Assembly: GCA_951799445.1 (NCBI GenBank)
Contig: OX637293.1
Span: forward strand, 15,996,001-16,060,000
DNA from: Pseudisothecium myosuroides
Lineage: Eukaryota > Streptophyta > Bryopsida > Hypnales > Lembophyllaceae
Direction of reading: 5' to 3'
DNA length: 64,000 nucleotides
Below the pieces are notes generated by a model. It searched no databases. It was given only the letters and a program-made list of their open reading frames with translations, and was not told the DNA's origin. Both the position numbers and the translations under genes were made by a program. Of the stretch, positions 47,500 to 60,535 are shown piece by piece. Every line of letters begins with the position of its first letter. Within the stretch, counting starts at the first letter, position 1.

Positions 47500-47925
47500 G
47501 CAATTACTAAGATGACCTTGTAGTCCATCAATTGTCAAGGCAGCAGTCTATGCAAAAACTGTGACCAACAAAGCAGAGACCAGCACACTACAAATTAAAA
47601 AATAAAATAAAGTTTTTAAATTTTAAAAAAATAAAAAAATAAAAAAATTGCAGCCCAACTTGGATAACAATGGTATAGAGTAGGTTGGACTTCATTTTTG
47701 AAAAAAAAATTCATTTTTATTTTTTTATTTTTAAAATTCTTTTACTGTGACCAACAGAGTAGAGACTAGCAGATTAGAGACATTGCTGAATTAAAAAACA
47801 AAAACAAAAAAACAAAAAAACAAAAAACAAAAAATTGCAGCCCAGCTAGGGGTAGATTGGACTGCGTTTTTGGAAAATAAAAATATTTTTTTATTTTTTT
47901 ATTTTTTTATTCAACAATTTCTTCA
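47500..47925. repeat. A/T low-complexity blocks, duplicated
   Basis: Two similar blocks each have ACTGTGACCAACA, then AAAAA-rich sequence, then TTGCAGCCCA, then T-rich sequence (about 47555-47725 and 47745-47920). Confidence 0.65.
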
Positions 47926-48019
47926 CTACAAGTTCAACCCTCTTCAAGGGTCATTCATCTTTTCATGCAAACTTCATGTATACTAGTGTAGCCCTGTGCC
48001 GTTGCCACAACCAAAACAA

Positions 48020-48650
48020 AAGTAAAAGTCATTTTTAAAACCAAAAATAATTCAAAAACCCAGATTTTTCCCACCGTAGCTCCAAAATCCAAATGCCACG
48101 AAACAAAGCCCATGCACCCCTTTTTGTTGAGGGCTTTCCAATGGTACCAAGAACATGACAAATTGACACACGATTCAAAAGATTCATAATTTAGCATAAT
48201 TTATTAATTTTTAAGAACCAAAAATAACTCAAAAATCCATAACTTTCCCTTTGTAGGTCCAAACGCCATGAAACAAAGCCCGTGCAACCCTCCTCGCCTA
48301 GGGCTTTCCAATCGTACCAAAAACGTGACAAATTGACACAAGGTTCAAAAGACACATGATTTAGTAATTTTTAAGATCCAAAAATAACTCAAAAATCCAT
48401 AACTTTTGCAATGCAGGTCCAAACACCATGAAACCAAGCCCGTGCACCTCTCCTCGCCAAGAACTTTCCAACGGTACCAAGAACGCGAAAAATCAAAGTA
48501 AAAATAATTTCCTAATTTTTTAAATCCTTAAATACTTCGAAATTCAATAACTTCCGCACCGTAACTTCAATTTCAACAAAACCAAGCCCGTGAACCCCTC
48601 CTTGCCAAGGGCTTTCCGACGGTACCAAGCACGCCACCAGGCGACGCAAA
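48020..48650. repeat. Tandem repeat, about four units of 150-180 bp
   Basis: Each unit contains CCAAAAATAA, TCAAAAA, CATAACTTT or a variant, GGTCCAAA, CATGAAAC, AAGCCCGTGCA, GGCTTTCCAA and GGTACCAA. Units start near 48020, 48205, 48365 and 48510. Confidence 0.75.
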
Positions 48651-49787
48651 GTCCAAGAGATCTTGACGTAACAAACAAAACAAATAGCCGAACTTAAGGT
48701 ATGGATCCATGGACTAATTACTATGTCCTTTAATGGAGTAGTATGTAGTTTTCCAAGGCAGTGGTCTCCATCAAGTCAAGCATAGCAACTTTTGACCCAA
48801 CCTCCTCCCATGGCCTAAACCCAATATTCCCAACTGCCATGTAGTTCAGCACCTTTATTTCAAAACATAAATTCATCAAGCTTGCCAAAGTTACATACTT
48901 TGGGCGATTTGCAAGGTTTTTTTCCAAGCTTGTAGACCTAGCTAAAATCTAGAACTGCATTGTTTACATTTAAAAAAAAATAATGTATGTACAAGCTATA
49001 ATTTGTTGAAAAAAAGGCTTTGTATGAGAGTTTTCTTCAAGCTAGTTGCCTAGTGGATTTTTTTGGTATATGTTCCCCAATTTGAAATGTTATAAATTTT
49101 TTTGAACATGTAGACAACTCTATCACAAAAAGCAAGCAAAAAAAGTTCAAGCAAAAAAGTGAAATTAAATTGTGCAAAACCTCCCCGAATTAGAGCTACC
49201 CGGAATTTGAATGCCTCCTAAAAACATTTTTTTCACCTTCAAACACTATAATCTTGCAGAATGTACGGTCAAAACCTCCCATTTTTTTACTACAACATAG
49301 TGAAATAGTCTACTACTAGAGCTTATAGTAAGATGCAACAAAATTTCATTCTTCATTTTTTTAAAGGCCTTTACCATCAAAATGGCCCATTTTGAGTGTT
49401 TTTGGGTGAAACATAGTCAAAGAACTTTAGGGGTTAAGAGATAATAATAATAACCATGCTCTAATACCAAAGCCTTGCATCTCCCAGACTGTAGAAAGGA
49501 AATTCAATTATTGAGAATTTGAGAATTTGCACAACTATTGGTGGACGTCAATAATTCAGCACACAACCATTTTTAGGCAGGTCATGGACACAAGGTATTG
49601 AATTAAAGCAAGAGATCCTGTTTCTTTCAAATCACCAAATTGACGATCAACGAGATAGTAGAGAACTACCTGTTCGAGTTATTAATAAATGAAGACCAAA
49701 TGAAATGACGCTGGGTATGGAATTTCATACTTTGGAACCGAGAAATGGTGACAGGCTCTCCACTTACCTGACAAGCTGAAAAGAGAA

Positions 49788-50208
49788 TGTAAGGTAGAAG
49801 GCTCATAAACCGACCATTTAAGGGCTGGTCCGCCTTTTTCATGTATTTCCTTGGATGGGAATATTTTTAGCTCATTTTTCAGACATGGAGAAGTTGATGA
49901 GGAATTTAACCCAAGTCGTTTCGTATTTTTCCGAGCATTTTTGAATTACTTATGAATTTTCAAACAAGTTGGGTCATACGTCCCTATTTGTGACCCTAGG
50001 TCTTTCATAAATGGTTCACTTGCAATTCTAAATAAAAATGGGGAAAGCAAAGAGAGTGATTGGCTCTTGCAATTAATAAGTCTTTTTTCCTTGGTTCATT
50101 CAATGACTACAGTAGTCCATTTCAGAACCAACTCATGTCCATTTCACAGCCATTTGTAGGGGCCATTCTTAATGCCCGAACTGTTCTTGAACCTTCTACC
50201 TTACATCT
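49788..50208. mobile_element. MITE with ATGTAAGGTAGAAGG termini
   Basis: The left ATGTAAGGTAGAAGG and the right complement CCTTCTACCTTACAT form 15-base inverted termini. It is the third member of the group seen at 40.3 and 45.8 kb. Confidence 0.68.
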
Positions 50209-51028
50209 CACAAAACCTTGTAGAATGGGAAAATTCCTTCTTACAGCAATGAAGCGGAAATTAAACTGCCCGGATCAGATATTCCTGCTAAAAGGCTGAA
50301 CGACTTTACACCCACAAAGAAAATATTAAATTGCAGCGTCGATTTAAGCCTATCAAACAGTGACGCTGCAGAATGAAAATATGATGACATGAACTTGTGT
50401 CCTCAGCTCAAACTAGCTCTAAGAACTGCTTAGGAATCAAACAGTGGAATATCTGGCCAAGCACTGTATTTGCCCAGTAAGTCTAAGGACTGTAAGAAAC
50501 TACTCTACTCCAAACCAGGATTGACCGCCAGTCCTTGTTATTACCTTGCATGTAATGTCTATGCTTTGAAGGGCTAATAAACTTGGAAAGAATCCCTATT
50601 TCATAATGTATCTTCGACCTTGATATCCTTGCCCACTTGATTGCCAGATCTTGAAAAATCTCCCATGTAGTTCTTTAGGCCCTGCAAAGCCACAGAAAGC
50701 ATATCAACGACTTAAAACCTATATGAGAGCTGGATAATAAGACAAAGTTCACTTGAAAATAAGCGTTCCAACACTGAGTACATGGTCTCTACAAAATATG
50801 AGATGAACGAAATCCATGAACTATGAATCGAGCCCCGTAGGTATTTAAAACCTGAATTCCTACTGGACAATAACAAGTGCCCAGTTGTCCTCGCCTAGAC
50901 GCAGTCAATGATGACTTTGCAATATTTGATGTTATGCATAAAACCGCTTGTCAAGCGATGGTCTATCATGGTGGATCTTAGTTAGAGATAGAACTTGTAT
51001 TGAAAGCTGACCCTAGCCAGAACATGAT
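50209..51028. other. Sequence downstream of the serine/proline-rich gene
   Basis: No gene is recognised. The part next to 51028 is presumably the 3' UTR of the minus-strand gene. Confidence 0.5.
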
Positions 51029-53090
51029 TTAACTGAAAGATAAGCCTGAGTCTCTAAAGAATTTGCTGTCCAAACCAAGATGCATGCGTACCCCCGACTG
51101 CAGTAGCATTGTAAGGTGCCGTATTTGTTGTTCTCTTTCCTCCGCAAGGCGTTCTTTCTCCAATTGTTTTCTTTCTGCCTCCTTCAACGCCACTGATAGC
51201 TGCTCACATTGAGAGACGAGAGACTCGCATCTTGAACAGCAACCTGTACGACATTCGGTGCGCAAATTATAATCACAAATAATCACCAGGCATACTGGCT
51301 GCGGTAAACCTCATACATTGTAAAAATAACAAGGTGCCTTAAATAAGGTGAGAAGAAGCTAAAAATGAAATCTACAGAGCAAAATTCAGATATCATTTCC
51401 AGATGCAGGGAATTATAGTTCTCCTACCAGGATCTCTGTCCCAATGTTCAACCGGACGGTTCGTCTCCTCGGGCACCACACTTGCTCCCGCAGCTTTTGG
51501 TTCCGGAGGCACATCGATGCTACACTTACGAGCGTGGTCACCTGCATGCGGAGAGTTCACCCTCAAAGAATTCGCTCTACTCTCTTCAGTCGAATGTTCC
51601 GGGTCAGAAGATAAATGGGAGGAAGCTTCAGATACCCTTGAAAGTGAGGTATCCAATGGCGCCCAACCGATTGTCCCTGGTCTGTTTCCGTCTGTTCCTT
51701 CCAGCAAACTAAATGCATATTCCCGTAAATTCTCTTCACTGTGATCCCATTCCTTCAAAGCATCAGACCCAGTCTTGCTTCCTCCTTGACTCCCTGCCTT
51801 ACTCCCCGCCTTACTCCCTGCCTTACTCCCTGCCTTACTTCCTGCCTTGCTCCCTGCCTTACTTCCTGCCTTACTTCCTGCCTTACTTCCTGCCTTACTC
51901 CCTACATTGCTCCCTGCATTGCTCCCTGCCTTGCTCCCAACCTTGCTCTGAAATCTGCTACTGCCACTCGGTGATCGTGAGGGCCTGGAATCGCACTGAG
52001 ATACCTCAGTGCCCGACAGCATCGGAAGCTCAAGCAAATCATCCTCCCGAATATCGTCCTCCACCTCTTCTCTTGAATCCAAATCCGTGTCATGTGATTG
52101 CTTGTCCTGCGGTAATTTTGTAAACCTATTCCGGCCCTCCATAACCTCATTGAGGCCACTTAAACTTCCACTGTACCGTTCATTTCCATATGAGTTTGAG
52201 TTTGAATCAAATCCATCACGTTCATGTAACATGGATCCCATGAACCGTGCGTTACCGTCGAAGCTTCCATTTCTCTCCCTATAACTATCACTCAAAGGCT
52301 CTCCTGGGCCGCATTGGGAATCTAAAACACTCCTTTGGTGAAGACCCTCAGCAACCTGATGCTCAAGGTTTGGGAGTATACTTACCACGGCTGGAAGGAC
52401 GGTCAGCGGAGTGGGATTATCACTCTCTGCATGGGGTGTTGTAGTGCCAGTGGTGCCTCCTCCACCGAAAGGTGTTGACGCACCTGTTGTGCCGGCAGGA
52501 GAAATCATACGACCCAGTGGACTTCCCGGATACAACTGATATGCAGCCTGCAAGTCATCTTGCTGATTTTGATCATGCTGATAGTAATCCGGGGAGGCGA
52601 ACGGAGAAGCAGAATACGGGGGCTCCGGCTCTCGCTTCCCAGATCTTTGCTCCGTGAACGACGACCCTAGCAGCTTTGCAAATGGAACATCAGGGGAAGA
52701 AGGCCTGGTGAATTGAGCAGCGAGCTCTGGCGGAGGTGTGAAAGGAGCTGTCGAGGGGGCCGTCGTGAACGTGGAAAAAACTGGAGGAGAGACAAGTGCC
52801 GTTTCATGTGCATAAGGACCCACAGTGAACATGTTGGATTGTGTTTCTAATGGAATTCTCGAGCCGCCACCCTGAGGAACAGGACATGTTGGACGGTAGT
52901 GGGGTGACTGAGCAGAGGATGGCACCATAGAATTCTGGTGAGAGGCTGGAGATGAAGGGGGCGCAAGTAGAAAGGCAAATTGGCCCTGGGGATCATTAGC
53001 CTGAGAAATCTGTATAGCCGGAGCTATTCGCTTTTTATTCTTGCGAGATAGCGAACCAAGACCACTCCAACAGCAACCACCTCGTGCCAT
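51029..53090 (-). CDS. Plant serine/proline-rich protein (hydroxyproline-rich-like family) with coiled-coil tail
   Basis: Two coding exons, 53090-51428 and 51243-51029, join at CCTG|GTAGG and TACAG|GT in phase 1, giving about 625 residues. The N-terminus (GGCCWSGLGS, then KNKKRIAPA) and blocks such as APFTPPPELAAQF, RPSSPDVPFAKLL and YPGSPLGR with ISPAGTTGASTPF match a plant family annotated as hydroxyproline-rich glycoprotein, although no signal peptide is visible, so a cytosolic or nuclear place is more likely. A Gly-Ser-Lys-Ala tetrapeptide repeat runs over about residues 375-435. The last exon encodes a Cys-rich turn (CCSRCESLVSQC) and a charged coiled coil (about 30 residues). ATG 53090 abuts an acceptor (ATGCAG|ATG), so an upstream exon is non-coding or adds a few residues. 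No biochemical role is known to me. Confidence 0.72.
51778..51955 (-). repeat. 12-bp coding minisatellite
   Basis: About 14 units of a 12-base repeat (TCCCTGCCTTAC and variants on the + strand) encode Gly-Ser-Lys-Ala/Asn/Val on the minus strand. Because the unit is a multiple of three, copy-number change keeps the frame. Confidence 0.9.
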
Positions 53091-54560
53091 CTGCATCATT
53101 AATAATCCGTATTAGACAAATCCATATCGCTTCTGGATCGGGGCAAAAAGTAAACCAGTAACCCTGTAAGCAGCAGTACACCATGCCAGCTCTACCACGA
53201 TTGACAGCTCTAATTGATGGAACTGCCAAGAGAACGAACGTCTGTGTCACATCTTTCAAAGACTATAAGAAGATCGTAATGCAGACGGGTCACAAGGAAA
53301 CATATTACGGTCTTTGGAACCGGGTAATAGCAGTACGCAATTATGATTTCGGAAAATTACATGGGCCAAGATCAATCATCTCAATTATGACCAAACAATA
53401 CTTCAAGTGATGAGATACGAGCCACACTGTAATTCTGATACACATGAAAAGCAGCCTAAGACTAAGGAACAGTAGTATAAAATGACTTGTTGCATCCCTC
53501 GTGTGCTCAAAATTATTACAACGCATTCGTTGACATCTAGCCAGAACAAGTGCATAAGAAAATGGTAAGAAGTCTCAACCTCAGAACAGGTCGGAAGACG
53601 CCAATGTCTCCTCCTTCAGAAGAGCTTTTCATCAATGGCACATCGCCCAAGTTCCAATATCCAAATCTTCTTCATCATCAGTTATCGATTGCAGATAAAG
53701 ATCTCCGTCCCTAATCTGCCAAAATTCACCAGAAATCCCCAATTCACTCCATGATCACATTTCAGGGACACACGGAAGCAGGTACCGTACTTGATTCTCC
53801 AAATCAGCTGGTAAGCTCCATGGCTAAACCTATCACAGCGGAGTTTTTTCGGTGTCTCTTCTTCTATAACAAAGACTTCAAAAAGGCAGGAGAGCGAGGT
53901 CAAGCCATAAGCATCTCAAACAAGAAGAGCCCACCTCATCAAATTCCGAATAGGTTCAAGACTTCCCACAAATTTTACCGACTCCATGCGAGCACCAAAC
54001 GATTACCCCCACGGAGAACTCCTAAAGCTACAACCTCCCATTCATAAACTGCAGGCATACAAACATAGAGAACAAAACTAAGCACAGTACCCAACTAAGA
54101 AACTGCACAATGCTGCTCCCAAGCCAATCGCATATACAGTGCCCTTAACACACACCTGTGCTTCCTTCTCCGTCTGGCGCTGCACCTCTTCCCTTCCTCC
54201 CCTGGCGCCCCTCATGAGCTGAACTTCCCACTTCACCACTGTTGCCCTTCAGCTAGGGCAAACGAGAGCAATTAATTGTCCTCCACTCCGAACAACTGCA
54301 CTGATCATTCAGCATTCGATACCATCACCTACCGCATCAGACTCCACAAAGGTTTGCCCCTACGGCCCCGCCGCCGTTACCATTCGAGCTCAAACTCCAT
54401 CGCCACCAACCGCAGCACCACGACGAGATGCCGATGACCGAAAACACGCACTGAGCTCGACGACGACAACAACAACACTACTCAAACAATCCAGCGCACG
54501 AACAGGATAACCTAGGGATTGATTGCCCTGGGGCTTCGGGAGGAAGGGTGGAGGGCCTTT
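53091..54560 (-). promoter_or_regulatory. 5' region of the serine/proline-rich gene
   Basis: The stretch at 54150-54560 is GC-rich compared with its neighbours and probably holds the promoter and a 5' untranslated exon. The stretch at 53091-54150 would then be an intron in the leader. The boundary is not determined. Confidence 0.4.
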
Positions 54561-56225
54561 CACCGCCCGGTGCCCAATTCCGTCAGATAGGACGGACCCC
54601 TATTGCCGCTGCGGATGATAAAGGTGGGGAGACGGCTCGATGAGGTTTGGAATTGGATGAATATGTCAGCGGGGTAAGTAAGGAACGGCAGGAAGTGATC
54701 AATGGCAGGAACTTTAAAATGGTGGTTCAAGGTAACTACACCTAAAAGCGACCCTTTCCTAAAATCGTCCTCTGGATATTCTTGCCTAAAATGTACTTCC
54801 ACCATTCATGAGAGTCTAGGGTCGATTTTAGAACAACCTATTTTCTGCACTTCGAAAATTTGTAGTTTATTCACACGGTGTCCAAAAAATGCATTCTAAG
54901 AGAATCTAGAATCCCCTTGCAACTATCAGGAAGACCCCACAAAAAGTTTTTCAATATAATATTGGAAACCATGCTAAATTGCTTAACTATGCGATTTTGG
55001 GTGTAATTACCTTAGTTGTAAAGTGATTAGTTGTTGAATGAATACATAGTGGGGCCTAAATGAATACTAATTGGCAATTAAATCTATAATATAGATTAGA
55101 TTTTGGAAAATTAAGGTGTGGTAATTGGTTGCCACTAAGGGCATCCTCAATAGTCTAGTATAGTTGCAACACCAAATATAACTCTGACTTGCACTTCATT
55201 TGGAGTGAAATGTGTTTTGATAACGAAAAACCATGTATAAGCTCAAAGTCATGTACAATGTTTAGGTGAGAGAGTGTCTGAATCAAACTTTCGTAACTTT
55301 GAGGTAGATCATTAAGCATGATTTAAATCAAGGTTTTGTTGGGAATAACTTCTCCCATACTAGCAAGTCGGTTCTTCAACTTTCTTATTTTCTTCAAATA
55401 ATCATCTTCGACAAAGCCTCCTTCTAATAGTTCTTGAGATTGCAATTGGCTTGTAAGTCTCAATATTTGCGGTTGATCTCCTTAGTGGTAAGTTACCTTC
55501 AATGCTGCAGAGGCAAAAGGCTGGATTTGAGTGGATGGCAATGGTATCAATAATTATATTGTTGTTGATAGACAATATTATAGCAGACACTATGTTTGCT
55601 TTCATCGATTCCAACTGAGCAGCTAATATTTGCGTTCCGCCAATGTCAGTAGGAAAGATTCTTAGATCGACTCTCTCTTCAGTAATGAGCCACCAATTCT
55701 TCTATTGGAACATAGTCCTCATCTTTAAACTCCATACATAGTAATTTCCTAGTTTGGTGAGCTTTGTTTACCTCATCAACAGATACGTTTTTGTTATTTT
55801 CCATCTCAATCATTTCTCTCTTCTCTCACTATTACTTTGTTAGAAGTATTTCTTTCACTAACAATAAACTAATCTGAAGTTTGCAAGTATTTTAACTTCT
55901 ATCTATTTGCAATCTAATTTATCAATTCTATGATCTGCTCTAATAATATCATTAGGAAAAATTTCAGGCCAGTAAAAGGTCATTTGACTACAAGCAGCAG
56001 TGTAATAACAGGAAAAAAAATCTTAATTTTTTTTTGAACCCATGTGATTTGCGGCATTTGCCAATAGTGCTACGTCTGAATGGCAATTTAAAATAAATAA
56101 AAATAAATAAACTATATATACAATTTTCCTATATTTGCACTGTGGCCAAAAGTCAAATGACCCTTTGCAGAGTTCAGATTCTTTGTAATGGATGACAAAC
56201 TCTAGAAAATACTCAAAGGTAGCTC
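54561..56225. other. Gene-free sequence
   Basis: A short relative of the 40-kb MITE group lies at about 54725-54835 (CTAAAAGCGACCCT and its inverted partner AGGGTCGATTTTAG). Otherwise I see nothing in it. Confidence 0.5.
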
Positions 56226-56229
56226 TTAA

Positions 56230-57152
56230 CCCCTAAAGGCCCAAAGTCCCCTTGGGGGACACTTGGGATTTCGGGCAGGCTTGTGCGACCTGAAATTTCG
56301 ACTTGATTTATTTAAACTTTTTTTGAAGATAGGAAATCACATTAGCTTTCTAAAAATATAATTTTTTCTTAAATCGGTGCCCGGGAGCAAAAGTTATGCC
56401 ACCCAAAGTCAAAAAAGCAGTTCGCCGGGCAGAAAAAAAAACACAAAAAAATGAATTTTTTTAATTTTTAATTTTTTTCCTCAAAGATTATGTTTTTGTC
56501 TACATTTGAAGCTTTGATTCATTCTATTTGGACGAAAAAGGAGAAAGTTATGGACAATCTTGTTTTTCGGGCAATCTAAGTGTCTTCTTCAAAAAACAAC
56601 CTATAAAATTCATTTTTGAATGCAATTTTCAAAAAAATTCAATTTTCTTTTTTTATAAAATTTAAGTCTGTTTGCAAGAACAATATCACCGTTGGGATTA
56701 TGGTTTTTTAATTCCATCTAAGAGCTATTGAAGATTTAGTGTTTTGTTCAATTTTGAACCTACTTCTACTTAATAATTTTTTTACATGTGAAAATCAAGT
56801 TTTGACATTCTAAATTTTTTTCCCTGACTCTCAACTCAAATGTTCAACACAAAATATTTTAACTTTATGGTATGCAGTGCAAAAAAAATTCACAAATGGA
56901 CGTCAAAGTCATCTGAAATTGCAATCCAGAGTTCAAAAAAACTTCTTTTTTCAACTTCAAATGCTAATATCTTCCAATTCGTACAGTCAAACTTCATGAA
57001 ATTCTTACCACATGATCTGAGACAAGTGAAGTACAAGATCCTACGGTTAGATTCTAAAAAAAAAGTTTTTTTTTGTTTAGGGAGTGATCGCAGCAGAAAT
57101 GGCAGTTTTCAATGGTTTTGGAGCCAGAAAATGCCTTGGGCCTTTAGCCGGG
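56230..57152. mobile_element. piggyBac-like element, copy J
   Basis: TTAA at 56226-56229 is followed by CCCCTAAAGGCCCAAAG. The right end, CCTTGGGCCTTTAGCCGGGTTGA, is a decayed inverted copy. The interior is related to copy C. The 116-residue open frame at 56840-57190 lies inside it and is not a gene. Confidence 0.62.
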
Positions 57153-57299
57153 TTGAAAGAGCAATTGTATTAAAACAAGTTGGATTATAAGTCCCCCAAG
57201 GAAAATTTATGTACATGACTAACATGCTTCATTAAACATAAAGAGTTAATGAACAAACTACAAAGATAAGATGAGTCACGTCAGATGAAAATCTTGGGT

Positions 57300-57977
57300 T
57301 AGCTTAAACTCTAAAGACTGAAGGGTGTTTTGGAACAGGAAAAGGCTAAAATTGCCAATTTTTGATGTGTTGTCCAAAGTAAAAAATAAAACTTTAAAAA
57401 AAATTCAATGTACAAAAGTGTATTAAACAAGTAAGGCAATGTGTAGAACACATTTTAAACCATTTGACCACATGGATTGAAAGATTACAATGTTTTTATC
57501 ATATTAGTGAGAAGAATTTTTTTTTCATTCTTGCAAAACATAGTCATTAAACTTCAAGCCCTCTTGGAATAAAAAAAATTTCTACATAAAAATGAGGATT
57601 TTGACCATTCATAAGTATATGATGTTAGATTCACCCAAGAAATATTTCAAAAGTAAATATGGAGTCCAACTTACTTTAAATCACCCTACAATGCAAGGAG
57701 ATTACGTGAATGGCAATACATTGGTCTTTTCTAATGATTTTTTGTGCAATGAAGAAATTTTTTATTTGAAATCCAAACTCTAAAAAGTTAGAGACAAACG
57801 TTTGGAATATGTGGGAAAATTTTTAAGTACTTTGATTTCACAAATTGCAAGAAAATAGGGCTTGAAGTTAGAAGAAAATGTTTGTTCTTGAAACCGCATC
57901 GACATAGCTAACGTAGTCTAATTTTTCTTAGAATGTGATTTGAGGATTACTCAAATTTGTTTTTCTTGGACAATTAT

Positions 57978-58032
<55 letters not shown>

Positions 58033-58300
58033 GTGTGTGTGTGTGTGTGTGTGCCAAATTTAAAAAATTGATGAGCATTTTTGTAAAAGATACCCAAATT
58101 GCATGGGTTGCCAAAAAAATTTAGGGCAATTTAAATTTTGATTTAGGCACCTAATTGGAAAAACAAATTATATTTCCACTAATGGATTTATATTTACACA
58201 TTGTGTCAAAATTTTGTGAACATGTAACCAAAGTTGACTTCATAGGGACCTACTTGGATTTTCAATTGTTCATTCACTGGACAATTGGCCTCTAGGGGTA
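57300..58300. repeat. Dispersed repeat with a piggyBac-like right end
   Basis: It ends GGCCTCTAGGGGTAAAG at about 58287-58303. The part at 58030-58290 is an inverted relative of 42770-43060. The left limit is uncertain. Confidence 0.4.
57983..58053. repeat. Microsatellite (AT)n(GT)n
   Basis: About 23 AT units are followed after two bases by about 12 GT units. Confidence 0.95.
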
Positions 58301-58303
58301 AAG

Positions 58304-59800
58304 TGACATTGTGATGCATAGTGTGATGACTAGAAGTGGGCGTTATCTACCAATATCAACGCTGAAGACTATAATTGTGGGGCACACAAACATAAGCCAC
58401 TAGTAAATGGAGGCAAAGCGCCAACAAATGGACATTGTTGGGCAAGCCTTTTAGAGTTGTCGTGCACAAACACATTGCGCTAATATGTGACAAAGTGTGA
58501 GAACTAACAATAATGACGCAACGGTGAGTCTGCAAGTATCCAAGTACCCTCATTGATACATCCAAATATATACATGACATGCAATTCACCTCTAATCCCC
58601 ACTAACGTGATAAGATGTATGTACATTGTGCATGAAACTCCACTAAGGTTGTAAGGCAATGCACAAACCCCAATGTTACACAAAGCCTATCATTTATAGC
58701 AACAATACCAACCTATGCCAAAACATAATAGCTCTGGACTCATAGTAGATACCATGAGTCAATGGCATTAAGCCAAGTGGCTTGTGACACATGTCACAAC
58801 TACCAAGTAACTTTAAAAGCAATAACACAAATGCAAAAAAATCCTATATCACTACAAACTAATACTTGACACTAACAACATCCATAGCAACAAAAAAAAT
58901 AAATGCTTACATAGAATGCCCACAGATGTATATATAATAAACAATTTAGTAATATTCCTTTACTACATGGTGGCAATTCTAAACACCTAAAAATCCACCC
59001 ATGCTCTAATAATGAACTAATTTATTCTATTAGGGCATCTAATATTAATTTACCCTATTTTAAATTAAAATAAGTTGAAATCAGTTTCATTTTATACCAA
59101 ATGCTAAATTAAAATAAATCATAGGAACACTTATATGCAAGAGGTCTACTTTAATATTGTGCCCTCACTCTAATAAATCAATGATATGACAAGAAAATGA
59201 GTTCTTGGTCAAAAGAAAGAAAGAGATTTCACCATTTGACTTTTTTCACTTGAAAGAATGATTACAAAAATATCCTTTTGGTATACTTCACTCAAAGTTT
59301 AATTTTGGTTTTCTTATTCATTATGTGACTTGCACCTTGAATTGCTAGAAGGTCATAACCACCATTCATTTCTTGAACATCCATCCACCATATGCATACT
59401 TTCATTCACTATATCATCTAACATTGCTAAACCTCTTCCAAAATTTGGCACATCTTGTATTTCTTGAAGACATTTTTAGCACTTTCATATAGATTTTCAC
59501 CATTTTTTTTAGTGCACTACCGGTAGTAGCCACTACCAAAGTGAGGTATGAGGTAAGCTTTTGGTGAAAATTTGCCAGAAATTTAAACACTGGGTCCACC
59601 AAGTCTGCAGAACCAGACGTCTCTATTAAGATTCTGATAGCATTTCTACCGACATCGAGCAAAATGGTAGCTTTGCCGACATCTATTCATAAGATGCCTC
59701 GTGTGCCGACTAGAATAAAATAAAGAAAGACGCCTTCAGTACCATTAAATGATTTCTTAATGGTCGTTCTTTTTAATCTGCGAGGAGTTGTGCACAGTGT
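58304..59800. other. Gene-free sequence upstream of the RBR gene
   Basis: AT-rich, with no recognised gene or repeat border. A promoter for the RBR gene should lie at its right end. Confidence 0.45.
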
Positions 59801-59933
59801 CGGTCGAGAGGTAGTTCTCTTGTATATCCGTCAGTGTCATTGTATCACAATTTTCAGCTTTTCGGGTGTGGGTTGCAGCCTCGATCGAGGGTTTCCAGCA
59901 TGGAGATCAGTTATTTAGCTCTGAGGAAAATCG
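59800..59933 (+). other. Probable first exon of the RBR ligase gene
   Basis: An ATG at 59900 opens MEISYLALRKI, and AAAATCG|GTAAGT is a strong donor at 59934. If translated it could join an acceptor at about 60529 (GTTAG|CA) in phase 1, adding about 14 residues. Otherwise it is a 5' untranslated exon. Confidence 0.4.
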
Positions 59934-60535
59934 GTAAGTACTCTGCTTGCTTGCTTGCTTCTATCGATGACAGATGTGGTGATTTTCACTTGAAATTGGG
60001 AAGTTTGCAAAGTTTTGTACAGTTGTGCAGACCTTAAATCCAGACTTGTGATGCTACTTAGATATCAAAGGAAAAGCATCTCTATTTTTGCTATTGGAGA
60101 ATTGCCAATTTCATGAAAATTGTGTTCATAGCTTCTGTCAACTTGACGATCTCTTGATTGTCATGTTGATTTTCAACCAGTAATGTCTACAGAGTTAGTA
60201 GAACCACCCCACGCAATTTTTAAGTTTGAAAGAGAGATCATTTTGGGTTCTAGAATATATCAAACTCTCGAGTCAAATTGTTATCACTCTATGCATGATG
60301 AGTTTTTATGTATTCAGTCAAAGCGGGAGGTTGTAGACGACTATTTGAAGGATCATTAGCTAGACAACCCCATTTCCATTCAATGATCAGTGGCTACGGA
60401 AATTTAGCCCAACCGTGTTTACACCACTAGCTTGCTAAATGAAGGCCAACCACGTCTATGCTGTCAAATTTTCTAAGTTAGTGTAAGTGAATTCTTTGGA
60501 TACTAACCGGGATTTTGGCAAGGTTAGCAAGGAGG

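Larger units (their letters stand above)
47062..49433. mobile_element. Long piggyBac-like element, copy I, with internal repeats
   Basis: TTAA at 47058-47061 and 49434-49437 flanks CCCCTAAAGGACC on the left and CTTTAGGGG on the right. The 2.4-kb interior has no coding frame but holds low-complexity A/T blocks and a tandem repeat array, listed separately. Confidence 0.6.

Noticed and set aside
56840..57190. 116-codon open frame
   Set aside because: It lies wholly within piggyBac-like copy J and is a chance frame in AT-rich DNA.
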